Notes under the pieces: model-generated
The model's input: only the letters and a program-made list of their open reading frames with translations
What the model was told of the DNA's origin: nothing
Database searches by the model: none
Assembly: GCA_003667865.1 (NCBI GenBank)
Contig: CP033051.1
Location: 4,037,001 to 4,101,000, forward strand
Direction: 5' to 3'
Length of the DNA stretch: 64,000 nt
DNA from: Rossellomorea marisflavi
GTDB taxonomy: Bacteria; Bacillota; Bacilli; Bacillales; Bacillaceae_B
In this document: piece by piece, positions 1-7,983 of the stretch
Numbering within the stretch: position 1 is the first letter of the stretch
How the letters are laid out: every line of letters begins with the position of its first letter
Made by a program: the position numbers and the translations under genes

Positions 1-165
1 TATCCTTGAAATCTAATGTTTTCACAATAAAACATTTTACAATTCCATTCTGGACATAGCAATTAGTATTTTTTTCAAGAAACATTTCTGTGAGCACGCA
101 TCATGTATCTTACAAGATGTAATCTTGCTTACCAAACCATTTCAACTTTCTCTTCTCTTACTAAT

Positions 166-1416
166 CTACATGTTCAGCATTCTCTTTTCCAAACGGTGAA
201 TTCGTCGCAAAATCTCTGATGATGAATGCTTATTATGGCTTACTCTTTCTTCTATCTCTAGAGCCTTCATGCTCATTTCTAGCGCTTCCTCATAAAGTTT
301 GTAATGGTGTTCAAGTGCTTTCGCCCACTCTATCAATGCTTCTATTCTCATGAGATACGGAGCATTATTTGAAAGCTCCTCCCATAACGTGATCGCCTCA
401 TCGTATTTTTTCTGTTTCTTATATTGATAGGAAAGAGATCTCATCGCTTCAAATCTCGATACAGTGCTTTGAGAGGCAAGTAGCCTCTCGAACGAACTTT
501 GTGCTAATTCAGCATTCCCTGTATATTCTAACCATTTTCCAACGGCTAATTGTTCTTCACTTGTTTGGTCCTTGTCAATCCCTAGGATCTGAAAGCTTAA
601 GTGTGTATAGAGTGTAATTAGCGACAATATATCAAGCTCATTATGTTTTAATACACCTAGCATTCCTTCAGGTTCCTTTCGTTCCACAAAGTCAAAGAAA
701 ATAATAGGTGCTAAGAACCCAGGTACATCATCTGTTCTTTTAAAATCCAGTATTTCACTTTCTACATTCACTAATTTTACCGATTCAAGCTTCCCCTTCC
801 AAAGCCTTCTTGATCCGTGATACAAATCAAAATGTCCAAAGGAAGGTAGCTTTGGTACATGTTCACGAACGAGCGTATGCCTCGTTTTCACCTGTGGCCA
901 ATCAAATGACTTTCCATTATAGGTTACAAGTGTGTTGTAATCGACATTCTCCAAAAAGCTATAATATAGCGGTACTTCGCTACCCGGTTGTGGAAGAATA
1001 TGCTGCCTTAGTATGACTTCATTTTCTCGAACCTTCGCATAGCCGAGTAAAAATATGGTATTCCCTGTTCCTCCACCAAGACCCGTCGTCTCCGTATCAA
1101 AGAAAAATAAATCGTTAGCCTGAAGACCTTTTGCCGACAAAGGATGTTCCCCTTCAAACATTTGCCACTGCGAAACGGCTTTGAAATAATCACGAAAAGA
1201 GTACTTTCCATGCTGTTTATCAATAGGATAGCTTACTTCCCGGATGAGACAATAGTCCTCATCGAGAAAGTATGGACGTACTTGATTTCGTTCCCATTCT
1301 TCTTGATACGGAATTTCCTTTGAGACAGATTTTACAGTTTGAATTGTTTCATCTTTTTTGCCTTCATTTGTTCCAATATGTTTTTTCATACGATTTAACT
1401 TATTTTTAATTGACAT
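166..1416 (-). CDS. mrfB: MrfB/YprB, RNase H-fold 3'-5' exonuclease with TPR tail
   Basis: 416 aa. A DEDD-type exonuclease signature (FFDTETTGLGGGTGN, acidic residues D107 and E109) starts an RNase H-like domain at about residues 100-275, and the C-terminal third (about 290-410) is helical and TPR-like. In B. subtilis YprB (MrfB) is the nuclease partner of the helicase MrfA in a nucleotide-excision-like pathway for mitomycin C damage; that role is taken from the family. It lies 21 bp downstream of mrfA on the same strand, so the two are almost certainly co-transcribed. The start ATG follows an AAGGATGAG-type ribosome binding site. Identification by domain, length and synteny is strong. Confidence 0.93.
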   Translation of the reverse strand: MSIKNKLNRMKKHIGTNEGKKDETIQTVKSVSKEIPYQEEWERNQVRPYFLDEDYCLIREVSYPIDKQHGKYSFRDYFKAVSQWQMFEGEHPLSAKGLQANDLFFFDTETTGLGGGTGNTIFLLGYAKVRENEVILRQHILPQPGSEVPLYYSFLENVDYNTLVTYNGKSFDWPQVKTRHTLVREHVPKLPSFGHFDLYHGSRRLWKGKLESVKLVNVESEILDFKRTDDVPGFLAPIIFFDFVERKEPEGMLGVLKHNELDILSLITLYTHLSFQILGIDKDQTSEEQLAVGKWLEYTGNAELAQSSFERLLASQSTVSRFEAMRSLSYQYKKQKKYDEAITLWEELSNNAPYLMRIEALIEWAKALEHHYKLYEEALEMSMKALEIEERVSHNKHSSSEILRRIHRLEKRMLNM

Positions 1417-1437
1417 CCTCTACTCATCCTTCATATG

Positions 1438-3708
1438 TTAAACGTTTTGAATAAATAGATGTAGCAGCTTAATTGAATCATCTTTTATTTTTTCTGAAGC
1501 ATGGTCTGTACCGATACATGACGGACATCCCTTTTCACAAGAACAGCCAGTAATTAGTTTATATGCCTCATGAAGTATTTCTTCCATTTGTTCATATACT
1601 TTTTGGCTAAGCCCTACACCACCAGGATATCGATCATAAACGAAAATGGTAGGTCTTTCATTATGAGCTGCCTTAACTTGTGGCACGACAGAAATATCGT
1701 TCGGGTCACACATAACAAACAAAGGAACAATTCCTCTAATCGCCTGTGCCATACCTAACAGCCCTTCCTCGATTCTTTCCGTCTCCATATTCACCTCGTC
1801 TATAATAGACATCCACGTTGCGTTCGTATGAAGCTCCTCTTCTGGTAAATGTATTGGGCCAGAACCAATATTCTCGTGAGTATCGAATTTAATCTTTTTG
1901 AAGATTGTTGCCATTGCATAGACCGCTACATCTCCATATGCTCGTTCTACTTTTTGATTTTGTGTGATTTTATCTTCCTCTAGGACCTTCAACTGGACGG
2001 CTAAGTTTGCATCGGTAAAGTAATCTACATCGACTTCCCTTACAAATGCTTTTTTCTCTTCCCAATCTAAATATTCAACTTGAAACTGTACTCCTTGATG
2101 TAGATAAATCGCTTCATCATGAAGTAGCGTCATAGCAGAGAATCGATCCATCTCTCCAATTACTTTCACATTTGCAACATCACTTTGATCAATAATGACG
2201 ACATTTTCTTGCGAAGCAGATCTTAAACTGATGTTATGTGCAGGGAAAGAGTCATTCATCCAGTACCATTTTGTACCATTCTTATGAATCACACGCTCTT
2301 CCACAAGAAATTCAAGCACGTCTTCAATTTCGAAGTTACCAAACGTTTCTCCTTCTTGGAATGGAAGCTCATAAGCAGCACATTTAACATGATCAACTAG
2401 AATAATGAGATTATCAGGATTAATCCTTGCAGTTTCAGGAGTATTTTCAAAAAAGTACTTGGGATTTTCAATAATGTATTGATCAAGAGGACTAGAGCTC
2501 GCAACCATAATCACTAAAGATTCTCCATGCCTTCTTCCTGCACGCCCAGCTTGCTGCCATGCACTTGCAATCGTACCGGGATACCCCGTCATGATACACA
2601 CCTGAAGTTGTCCAATATCGACACCTAATTCCAGTGCATTTGTACTCACAACACCATAAATGTCACCATCTCGTAAGCCTTTTTCTATTTTTCTTCTTTG
2701 AGTAGGAAGGTACCCTCCACGATAGCCTTGGATCGATTTAGGACCTAACTGGTTTTTAACAAGCTCTTGTAGGTACGTTAAGATAATTTCTACTCGAACT
2801 CTACTTCTAGCAAACACTATTGTTTGAATTTTATTTTTCAATAACTCTCCTGCAAGCCTTCTTACCTCTAATGTCGCACTTCTTCTAATATTTAGTGGCT
2901 TATTGACTATTGGTGGGTTATAAAAAACAAAATGCTTCTTTCCACTCGGTGCACCATTATTATCAATTAATTTCATTTCTTTTCCTGTAAGACCTTCTGC
3001 TAACTCCTTTGGGTTTGCAATGGTCGCAGATGTACAAATAAAGATCGGGTCCGCTCCATAAAATTTACAAATTCTTCTTAAACGTCGAATAACATTACTA
3101 ACATGACTTCCGAAGACCCCTCTGTATATATGGAGTTCATCAATGACTACATATTTTAAGTTTTCAAATAAAGAGACCCACTTTGTGTGATGCGGAAGGA
3201 TAGCCGAATGAAGCATATCAGGGTTTGTAATTACGATATGTCCTGCCTTTCTTACTTTTTGTCTAATGTTTGCAGAAGTATCTCCGTCATATGTATAACT
3301 ATTTATCGAAGCACCCATTTCCGTAATGATCTCATTCAATTCACTTTTCTGATCCTGAGCTAAAGCCTTTGTAGGAAAGATGTATAGGGCTCTAGATTTC
3401 GAATCATCGATAATGGTCTGCAACACTGGTAAGTTATAGCATAGAGTCTTTCCGGAAGCCGTTGGCGTAACAGCGGTAAAGCTATTCCCGTTCATTGCAT
3501 GTTGAAAGGCTGTTTCCTGATGGGTATATAGCTGGGTAATTCCCCTATCATATAGAGCTCTTTGTAAAGTAAGATCTATTTGAGTTGGCATTTGGACAGT
3601 TTGAGCAGGTTTATCCTCAATTGTATGCCAATGAATAATTTGTTCCTTAAAATCCTGTTTATTTTGAAGCATTGTAATAATTTCTTGAAGAGATTGTTTT
3701 TTAAACAT
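1438..3708 (-). CDS. mrfA: MrfA/YprA, DEAD/DEAH-box helicase with C-terminal Zn-binding domain
   Basis: 756 aa from the ATG at 3708, which has AGAGGTG six bases upstream; a GTG three codons earlier overlaps that site and is less likely. Walker A PTASGKT lies near residue 82, the Walker B box is DELH rather than DEAH, helicase motif VI appears as QQAGRAGRRHG, and a C-terminal four-cysteine cluster (CSCEKGCPSC plus flanking residues) matches the DUF1998 Zn domain of MrfA/YprA. Known role of the family: ATP-dependent 3'-5' DNA helicase acting with MrfB in repair of mitomycin-type crosslinks and adducts. It is followed directly by mrfB and is divergent from the Hsp20 gene. Confidence 0.93.
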   Translation of the reverse strand: MFKKQSLQEIITMLQNKQDFKEQIIHWHTIEDKPAQTVQMPTQIDLTLQRALYDRGITQLYTHQETAFQHAMNGNSFTAVTPTASGKTLCYNLPVLQTIIDDSKSRALYIFPTKALAQDQKSELNEIITEMGASINSYTYDGDTSANIRQKVRKAGHIVITNPDMLHSAILPHHTKWVSLFENLKYVVIDELHIYRGVFGSHVSNVIRRLRRICKFYGADPIFICTSATIANPKELAEGLTGKEMKLIDNNGAPSGKKHFVFYNPPIVNKPLNIRRSATLEVRRLAGELLKNKIQTIVFARSRVRVEIILTYLQELVKNQLGPKSIQGYRGGYLPTQRRKIEKGLRDGDIYGVVSTNALELGVDIGQLQVCIMTGYPGTIASAWQQAGRAGRRHGESLVIMVASSSPLDQYIIENPKYFFENTPETARINPDNLIILVDHVKCAAYELPFQEGETFGNFEIEDVLEFLVEERVIHKNGTKWYWMNDSFPAHNISLRSASQENVVIIDQSDVANVKVIGEMDRFSAMTLLHDEAIYLHQGVQFQVEYLDWEEKKAFVREVDVDYFTDANLAVQLKVLEEDKITQNQKVERAYGDVAVYAMATIFKKIKFDTHENIGSGPIHLPEEELHTNATWMSIIDEVNMETERIEEGLLGMAQAIRGIVPLFVMCDPNDISVVPQVKAAHNERPTIFVYDRYPGGVGLSQKVYEQMEEILHEAYKLITGCSCEKGCPSCIGTDHASEKIKDDSIKLLHLFIQNV

Positions 3709-3856
3709 TCCTTTCACCTCTATTCCTTATTTTACCGAATATGCGTTCGAATAAAAAGCAGGAATCCTTATTTCATTATAGGAAAACTTCTCCAACCAAT
3801 TTACACCTTCTTTTGAAAAGAGATTTATCAAATTCGTTTATTAGACTAGTACAAAC

Positions 3857-3886
3857 GCACAATGAATGCGGTCCTTTCATACTATA
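3857..3886 (+). promoter_or_regulatory. Candidate sigma-K promoter of the Hsp20 gene
   Basis: GCAC (3857-3860) lies 17 bases before CATACTATA (3878-3886). The latter matches the sigma-K -10 consensus CATANNNTA exactly, and AC is the typical sigma-K -35 core. The ATG is 33 bases downstream. This fits mother-cell expression of a coat-type Hsp20 protein. It is a motif match only. Confidence 0.45.
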
Positions 3887-3919
3887 ATGTGAAGATTTCT
3901 GTATGAAAGGAGCATAACG

Positions 3920-4381
3920 ATGTCTGGAAACTTACCTGATGATCCTTCAAAGAAAAATCCATTTGGCGATATTATGGAAACACTTAATGGATTTTTTCAT
4001 GAACGACCTGGTCGAGGACTTTTAGAAAGTATAGACGAATTCTTTGCTTCTCCAAATTCTTTTGGAGGATTTCCAGTACAGTTAGAAGAAAATAGTCGAG
4101 AATATATCGTTACAGCAAAGCTACCCGGTGTCAAAAAAGATCAGATATCCATTGATGTATATCAACAATACCTCAAGCTTACAGTGGAAGATCATGAGAC
4201 ATATAATGAGGAGAATGAAAGAAAGCACACAATCCAAAGAAGGCAATCCTCTAGAAAAAGTACTAGAACGATACCCTTAGCATCACCTGTAGATGAAAGA
4301 CGCGTTAAGGCATCACATCAAGACGGTCTATTAACGTTAAAGCTTCCTAAAATTAAAGGGAAACGAATTGAAATTGACTAA
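3920..4381 (+). CDS. Hsp20/alpha-crystallin family protein, probably spore-associated
   Basis: 153 aa. An alpha-crystallin domain covers about residues 50-150: it opens with an EYIVTAKLPGVKKDQISIDV strand region and closes with DGLLTLKLPK, the conserved A-x-x-x-G-x-L-x-[IVL]-x-[LIV]-P type ending. The N-terminus is rich in F, G and P as in other small heat shock proteins. The family holds ATP-independent holdases; Bacillus also uses members as spore coat proteins (CotM, CotP). B. subtilis carries the coat gene cotD near this position, and a sigma-K-like promoter lies upstream, so a coat role is plausible but inferred. Strong ribosome site GAAAGGAG. Followed by its own terminator. Confidence 0.85.
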   Translation: MSGNLPDDPSKKNPFGDIMETLNGFFHERPGRGLLESIDEFFASPNSFGGFPVQLEENSREYIVTAKLPGVKKDQISIDVYQQYLKLTVEDHETYNEENERKHTIQRRQSSRKSTRTIPLASPVDERRVKASHQDGLLTLKLPKIKGKRIEID

Positions 4382-4387
4382 CAGAGA

Positions 4388-4423
4388 AAGAGCTAATTCC
4401 ATAATCGGAATTAGCTCTTTTTA
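4388..4423 (+). terminator. Terminator between convergent Hsp20 gene and yppG
   Basis: Perfect 13-bp stem AAGAGCTAATTCC / GGAATTAGCTCTT with a six-base loop, followed by a T run on the plus strand; it can serve both convergent genes. Confidence 0.9.
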
Positions 4424-4440
4424 AATTCAGTGACATTACA

Positions 4441-4905
4441 CTACGTTTTAAAGATTCCACCAAGACCTTTTACCATACTAGACACTTGATTTACAGCTCC
4501 CATCATTTGTCCAGCTGTATCCATCATCTTATTAAAATCAAAAGATCCATCTTGTGATTTAAATGAATTCATAATGGAGTTAATTCCTTTAGTCTGTGGT
4601 TTGCCCATGAAGCTTGCTTTAGGATATGGATTTGCATACATTTGGTTAAATGACTGACCTTGAGTTTGCCCTTGTGGTTTATATGGATTATATTCTTCTT
4701 GCAAAAGAGGATTTTCAAAATACGGACTTTGTTGGTAATACCCCTGCTGCCACATCTGCTGAGAATTCATTTGTGGTTGATGATAGGTGTTTTGATGTGG
4801 ATAAGGCATCTGTTGAGGTTGCCCATAATACATATTGTTCGGTTGCTGATAGGGATTTGTGTAAGGCATGTTAGGGACAAACCTAGGTCTTTGATACATT
4901 CTCAT
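4441..4905 (-). CDS. yppG: YppG family protein, P/Q/Y/N-rich spore-coat-like protein
   Basis: 154 aa. The first 95 residues are low complexity, dominated by Gln, Pro, Tyr, Asn and Met (repeated PYxxP/QQ patterns), like many spore surface proteins. The last 60 residues form a short conserved region with SFDFNKMMDTAGQMMGAV. Its place between yprA and yppF agrees with B. subtilis yppG. An AGGAGGG ribosome site precedes the ATG at 4905; a second ATG two codons later is the alternative. Function is unknown; the composition and neighbours suggest a sporulation-related structural role. Confidence 0.85.
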   Translation of the reverse strand: MRMYQRPRFVPNMPYTNPYQQPNNMYYGQPQQMPYPHQNTYHQPQMNSQQMWQQGYYQQSPYFENPLLQEEYNPYKPQGQTQGQSFNQMYANPYPKASFMGKPQTKGINSIMNSFKSQDGSFDFNKMMDTAGQMMGAVNQVSSMVKGLGGIFKT

Positions 4906-5099
4906 ATTTTACCCTCCTGACAAACATGTTCCTACTATTTATCATATGTGTTTGCCTATAAAGAGTGAATTGTCCTATTACGCGTATTCTGTCGGAAGTT
5001 CCATTATTCTTATAACTTAATATTCATAATTCCTATGATACGATAAAATGACAACGAGGATTTTTCACAAAAATTCAATCGCTAAGGGGGAAGCGCATT

Positions 5100-5282
5100 T
5101 TGAATTTGAAGGAAATGAAGGGGAAGTTTGAGCAATTTAAGAATTATTCAACAGAGGATCATCTTGAACTACTGGCATTTGTGAAGAAAGCCTATGTTAT
5201 GAATGACATTACCATTCGTCAGTATCGAGAAATTGTGAAAGAAATACAGGAAGAAACAGAAGAGCCTATTGTTCGTAATTAA
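5100..5282 (+). CDS. yppF: YppF family small protein
   Basis: 60 aa, starting at TTG (5100) with AAGGGGG eight bases upstream; the next ATG at 5115 would remove conserved N-terminal residues. Short, charged and helical (sequence around YSTEDHLELLAFVKKAYV). Size, sequence type and position beside yppG match B. subtilis YppF, whose function is not known. Followed by a strong terminator. Confidence 0.85.
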   Translation: MNLKEMKGKFEQFKNYSTEDHLELLAFVKKAYVMNDITIRQYREIVKEIQEETEEPIVRN

Positions 5283-5291
5283 TTGATGAAG

Positions 5292-5341
5292 AGGTTGTCT
5301 GAAAGGATACATTGTAACTATCCTTTTTGACAACCTTTTTC
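5292..5341 (+). terminator. Terminator of yppF
   Basis: Outer stem AGGTTGTC / GACAACCT enclosing a second stem AAGGATA / TATCCTT, followed by TTTTTCTTTT. Confidence 0.88.
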
Positions 5342-6028
5342 TTTTACATGTTGTTAGGATGTTGGAGGTGTTCTTTTAATGCGCTTTCCTTTATTTCGAG
5401 GGACGAGGGGGTATTCGGTGGAGTCTAATCTTCACTACTGTTCATGTTTGTATGGAACTTCTAGGTCTTACTTCAGTTGAAAACATGGCAATCATTGAAT
5501 AATCGTATTTCTTCGCGGACATTTATTCCGTTATTCTGACAAAAAGCAGCCAATCTTTGGGTCTTGAGGACATTTATTCCGTTATTTGATGATATCTGCA
5601 GTTAATATGCTCTGCTTCTGCTATATAACGGAACAGATGTCCGACTCCCCCTTATAATCAACGTTTTTACTGATACTAAGGGAATAAATGTCCGGTAAGT
5701 CTCCTCTTCATCATAACTATGCATTATTAATAGAGATTTTTTACCATTCATGACTATTAATAGTCAACTCCTATTATTTAAGGCAGTAAAACATTAGATT
5801 CTACCAATGTCGATTAGTAATTCACTTCATTAATGCAGATTACCAAACCGATTAGTTTACTACTTTTCCATAAATGTTTTCTTCCTGAACTTCACAAGTC
5901 TTTATAGATGGACTCCTTCTCACACTAACCCAGCAATAGGCATTTTCCTTAGTTTTGTTCTCAACCCTTCCACATTGTACCCATTTCCATATGTATATAG
6001 TGAACACTTCTTAGGAGGTGGTTAACTG
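5342..6028. other. Long intergenic region with a short inverted-repeat element
   Basis: About 690 bp without a credible gene between yppF and the first micropeptide gene. It holds the repeat element listed at 5516-5695; the remainder shows no RBS-supported reading frame. Confidence 0.6.
5516..5695. repeat. Paired direct/inverted repeat element built on GGACATTTATTCCGTTATT
   Basis: Two direct copies of GGACATTTATTCCGTTATT (5517-5535, 5569-5587) face two inverted, partly diverged copies (about 5627-5642 and 5679-5695, AATAAATGTCC type). The whole segment is therefore an imperfect palindrome of about 180 bp, REP- or MITE-like. No coding capacity. From memory, similar short motifs are scattered in other Bacillus-type genomes. 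Confidence 0.65.
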
Positions 6029-6106
6029 ATGTTGCACAATAACTTTGCGTTAATCGTAGTATTGTTCATCTTGTTAATTATTATTGGTACTTCTTTTGTT
6101 GCGTAG
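6029..6106 (+). CDS. YjcZ-like membrane micropeptide, copy 1 (diverged)
   Basis: 25 aa: after MLHNN comes a single hydrophobic segment ending IIIGTSFVA. AGGAGGTGG lies eight bases before the ATG. The composition matches the YjcZ family of tiny sporulation-associated transmembrane proteins of Bacillus (short polar N-terminus, then FALIVVLFILL). First of six tandem genes and the most different in its flanks. Function unknown. Confidence 0.85.
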   Translation: MLHNNFALIVVLFILLIIIGTSFVA

Positions 6107-6172
6107 GTACCTAATATAAAGAAATCAATGACGGTCTAAAAAGTATAATCAATAGTAGGAGGTGCATTGATA

Positions 6173-6250
6173 GTGCATAACAATAGCTTTGCGTTAATTG
6201 TTGTACTGTTCATTCTTCTCATCATTGTCGGTGCTTCTTTTGCTGCGTAA
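6173..6250 (+). CDS. YjcZ-like membrane micropeptide, copy 2 (diverged, GTG start)
   Basis: 25 aa, HNNSFALIVVLF core, ending VGASFAA. Start GTG at 6173 is chosen by alignment with the other copies and by AGGAGGTG at 6157-6164; an in-frame TTG at 6167 is the alternative. One predicted transmembrane helix. Confidence 0.82.
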   Translation: MHNNSFALIVVLFILLIIVGASFAA

Positions 6251-6313
6251 TATCATTAACAGATTTGTTTCTTAACCAATAAACCATTCTTATCACATTT
6301 GGAGGTGCTGTTC

Positions 6314-6391
6314 ATGTATAACAACGGCTTTGCGTTAATCGTTGTATTGTTTATTCTTCTCATCATTGTCGGTACTTCTTTTGTTGCGTAA
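6314..6391 (+). CDS. YjcZ-like membrane micropeptide, copy 3
   Basis: 25 aa, MYNNGFALIVVLF followed by ILLIIVGTSFVA. GGAGGTG six bases before the ATG. Protein identical to copies 4-6. Confidence 0.88.
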   Translation: MYNNGFALIVVLFILLIIVGTSFVA

Positions 6392-6458
6392 CATCCAACA
6401 TTCGAAAATTGTTTTTGTACGAATAAAACCATTCTTATTACATCAGGAGGTGCTGTTC

Positions 6459-6536
6459 ATGTATAACAACGGCTTTGCGTTAATCGTTGTATTGTTTATT
6501 CTTCTCATCATTGTCGGTACTTCTTTTGTTGCGTAA
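6459..6536 (+). CDS. YjcZ-like membrane micropeptide, copy 4
   Basis: 25 aa, identical in protein to copy 3. The 145-bp spacing from copy 3 and the near-identical upstream sequence (ACCATTCTTATTACATCAGG) show a tandem duplication that includes the ribosome binding site. Confidence 0.88.
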   Translation: MYNNGFALIVVLFILLIIVGTSFVA

Positions 6537-6602
6537 CATCCAACATTCAAAAACTGTTTTTGTACGAATAAACCATTCTTATCACATCAGGAGGTGCTGT
6601 TC

Positions 6603-6680
6603 ATGTATAACAACGGCTTTGCGTTAATCGTTGTATTGTTCATCCTTCTCATCATTGTCGGTACTTCTTTTGTTGCGTAA
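6603..6680 (+). CDS. YjcZ-like membrane micropeptide, copy 5
   Basis: 25 aa, identical in protein to copies 3, 4 and 6 with only silent base changes; 144 bp from copy 4. Same AGGAGGTG ribosome site. Confidence 0.88.
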   Translation: MYNNGFALIVVLFILLIIVGTSFVA

Positions 6681-6744
6681 CTCCAACATTTAAAAATGTT
6701 CTTTACAAATAAAACCATTCTTATTACATCAGGAGGTGCTGTTC

Positions 6745-6822
6745 ATGTATAACAACGGCTTTGCGTTAATCGTTGTATTGTTCATTCTTCTCATCATTGT
6801 CGGTACTTCTTTTGTTGCGTAA
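6745..6822 (+). CDS. YjcZ-like membrane micropeptide, copy 6
   Basis: 25 aa, identical in protein to copies 3-5; 142 bp from copy 5. Last of the array, followed 12 bp after its stop by a strong terminator, so the six genes could share one transcript. Confidence 0.88.
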   Translation: MYNNGFALIVVLFILLIIVGTSFVA

Positions 6823-6834
6823 TGAATCATAAAT

Positions 6835-6872
6835 AGGGAAGGGAATAAGGTTTCAACCTTATTCCCTTCCCT
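6835..6872 (+). terminator. Bidirectional terminator between micropeptide array and yppE
   Basis: 16-bp perfect stem AGGGAAGGGAATAAGG / CCTTATTCCCTTCCCT with a short loop, placed between convergent genes. Confidence 0.85.
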
Positions 6873-6887
6873 TTAATGTAACTATAC

Positions 6888-7244
6888 TCAATTAGATTCT
6901 AATTCTTTCATAGATGTCTCAAGCACAAATTGTATTGATTGATGGTGACTAATAAATCTACTATAGCTTGTTTCTGGAAAGAAACACGAAACAGAAGTCA
7001 TTTCTATATTCTCTGAAGTATTCATAATTTGTTGAGGATATAAATGCTTTGGTTTGTGAGTTTTTGCCCAAAGGAGCATTTTCTCTTTCCAACGATCGTT
7101 ATATTGCTTTACTTCATCTGCGAAGGGCTTTACCTCTTGATAAAAGTCACCCTTTTCTCCTGAGTCTCTTACTCGTTTATAATGTGTCATTGCCTCTTCA
7201 TTCAATTCTAATAGTTTCTGTGTTAAATCCTTTAAATCCTCCAT
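6888..7244 (-). CDS. yppE: YppE family (DUF1798) protein
   Basis: 118 aa, mostly helical with many charged residues, ending LETSMKELESN. Length, composition and position between yppC and yppF agree with B. subtilis YppE (DUF1798), a small helical-bundle protein of unknown function. The ribosome site is weak (AAAGG/GGTTGGG at a long distance), so translation may depend on the upstream 81-aa gene 38 bp away. Confidence 0.8.
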   Translation of the reverse strand: MEDLKDLTQKLLELNEEAMTHYKRVRDSGEKGDFYQEVKPFADEVKQYNDRWKEKMLLWAKTHKPKHLYPQQIMNTSENIEMTSVSCFFPETSYSRFISHHQSIQFVLETSMKELESN

Positions 7245-7281
7245 AATACAAAACCCAACCTTTTATAAGATTACCACTATT

Positions 7282-7527
7282 CTATGGTGTCTTATAGGAT
7301 AATTCAAGTTTATCTGTCCCATATGTTCTGTCAAATCTTTGCTTCTTCTTTCTGAACTTCTTTTCAAAATAATGCAATTGTTCTTCAGTGTGGATTATTC
7401 TTTGGTGAATGTCTACTGACCTTTGGTGGGTTTCTTCTTGTACCTTCTGCTTCATTTTCGTTTCCAAATCTGACAGACTGTGTTCCAACTCCATTAACTT
7501 GTCTACAAATCGTTCTCTCCCGATCAT
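7282..7527 (-). CDS. Small coiled-coil protein of unknown function
   Basis: 81 aa with GGAGGG before the ATG. Residues about 8-65 are a highly charged coiled coil (LEHSLSDLETKMKQKVQEE), ending in a basic stretch (FEKKFRKKKQRFDRTYG). No family recognised with confidence; its position resembles that of B. subtilis yppD. Probably co-transcribed with yppE. Confidence 0.65.
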   Translation of the reverse strand: MIGRERFVDKLMELEHSLSDLETKMKQKVQEETHQRSVDIHQRIIHTEEQLHYFEKKFRKKKQRFDRTYGTDKLELSYKTP

Positions 7528-7713
7528 GATTTACCCTCCATAGACTGGATTTTCTTATGAATTCGATATTTATCATAGGTTCCCTTCCATGCTGACAAAA
7601 CTAGAAGCAATTCGGCAAAGAAAGTGGTCTTTATACATTGGGTGTTGGAAGTTTCGACATATACGTATGAAACGAAGGAATTCTTCAAATGATACTAGCA
7701 GGAGGTGGTAAGA

Positions 7714-7827
7714 ATGAAAAAAAGTGAAAACAGCAAAGAACAAATCCGCAAAGAACAAGACGAGGTTCAAACAAAAGCAGCAAAAGGAAATCCAAAGCTA
7801 GATGGACCAAACCGTCCTTCTACATAA
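7714..7827 (+). CDS. sspM: Small acid-soluble spore protein M-like (SspM)
   Basis: 37 aa, very rich in Lys, Glu and Gln, ending KLDGPNRPST; B. subtilis SspM ends KLGGPNRPST. AGGAGGTGG ribosome site eight bases before the ATG. Minor SASP-type proteins are packed in the forespore; the exact role of SspM is unknown. Bounded downstream by a terminator. The longer antisense frame over it is not supported. Confidence 0.8.
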   Translation: MKKSENSKEQIRKEQDEVQTKAAKGNPKLDGPNRPST

Positions 7828-7920
7828 ATTGAGAATATCTTTCTACTAAGGTGTTAAGTCCCCTTGCTTTAAAGTGAAACAACAAGGAATAAGGTCAACT
7901 TCCTTTTATTTCCACCAACA

Positions 7921-7955
7921 AGAAAAGTGCCTATCTTCAGGCACTTTTCTTATTT
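7921..7955 (+). terminator. Bidirectional terminator between sspM and yppC
   Basis: 12-bp stem AGAAAAGTGCCT / AGGCACTTTTCT with a six-base loop and T-rich flank, between convergent genes. Confidence 0.85.
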
Positions 7956-7983
7956 TTATACACGATAAAAACGGTCCAAAATT

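Larger units (their letters stand above)
6029..6822 (+). repeat. Tandem amplification of micropeptide genes (unit about 142-145 bp)
   Basis: Six copies in a row; copies 3-6 share coding sequence and about 45 bp of upstream DNA almost perfectly, copies 1 and 2 are diverged. This points to recent unequal recombination or gene conversion among the last four. Confidence 0.9.

Noticed and set aside
4650-4920. Plus-strand ORFs over yppG
   Set aside because: They are shadows of the repetitive yppG coding sequence and lack ribosome sites.
6342-6536. 64-aa plus-strand frame running into micropeptide copy 4
   Set aside because: Its start lies out of frame within copy 3; only the last 25 codons, with their own RBS, are real.
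7573-7770. 65-aa minus-strand ORF over sspM
   Set aside because: sspM on the plus strand has a strong RBS and a family-typical C-terminus; the antisense frame has neither.
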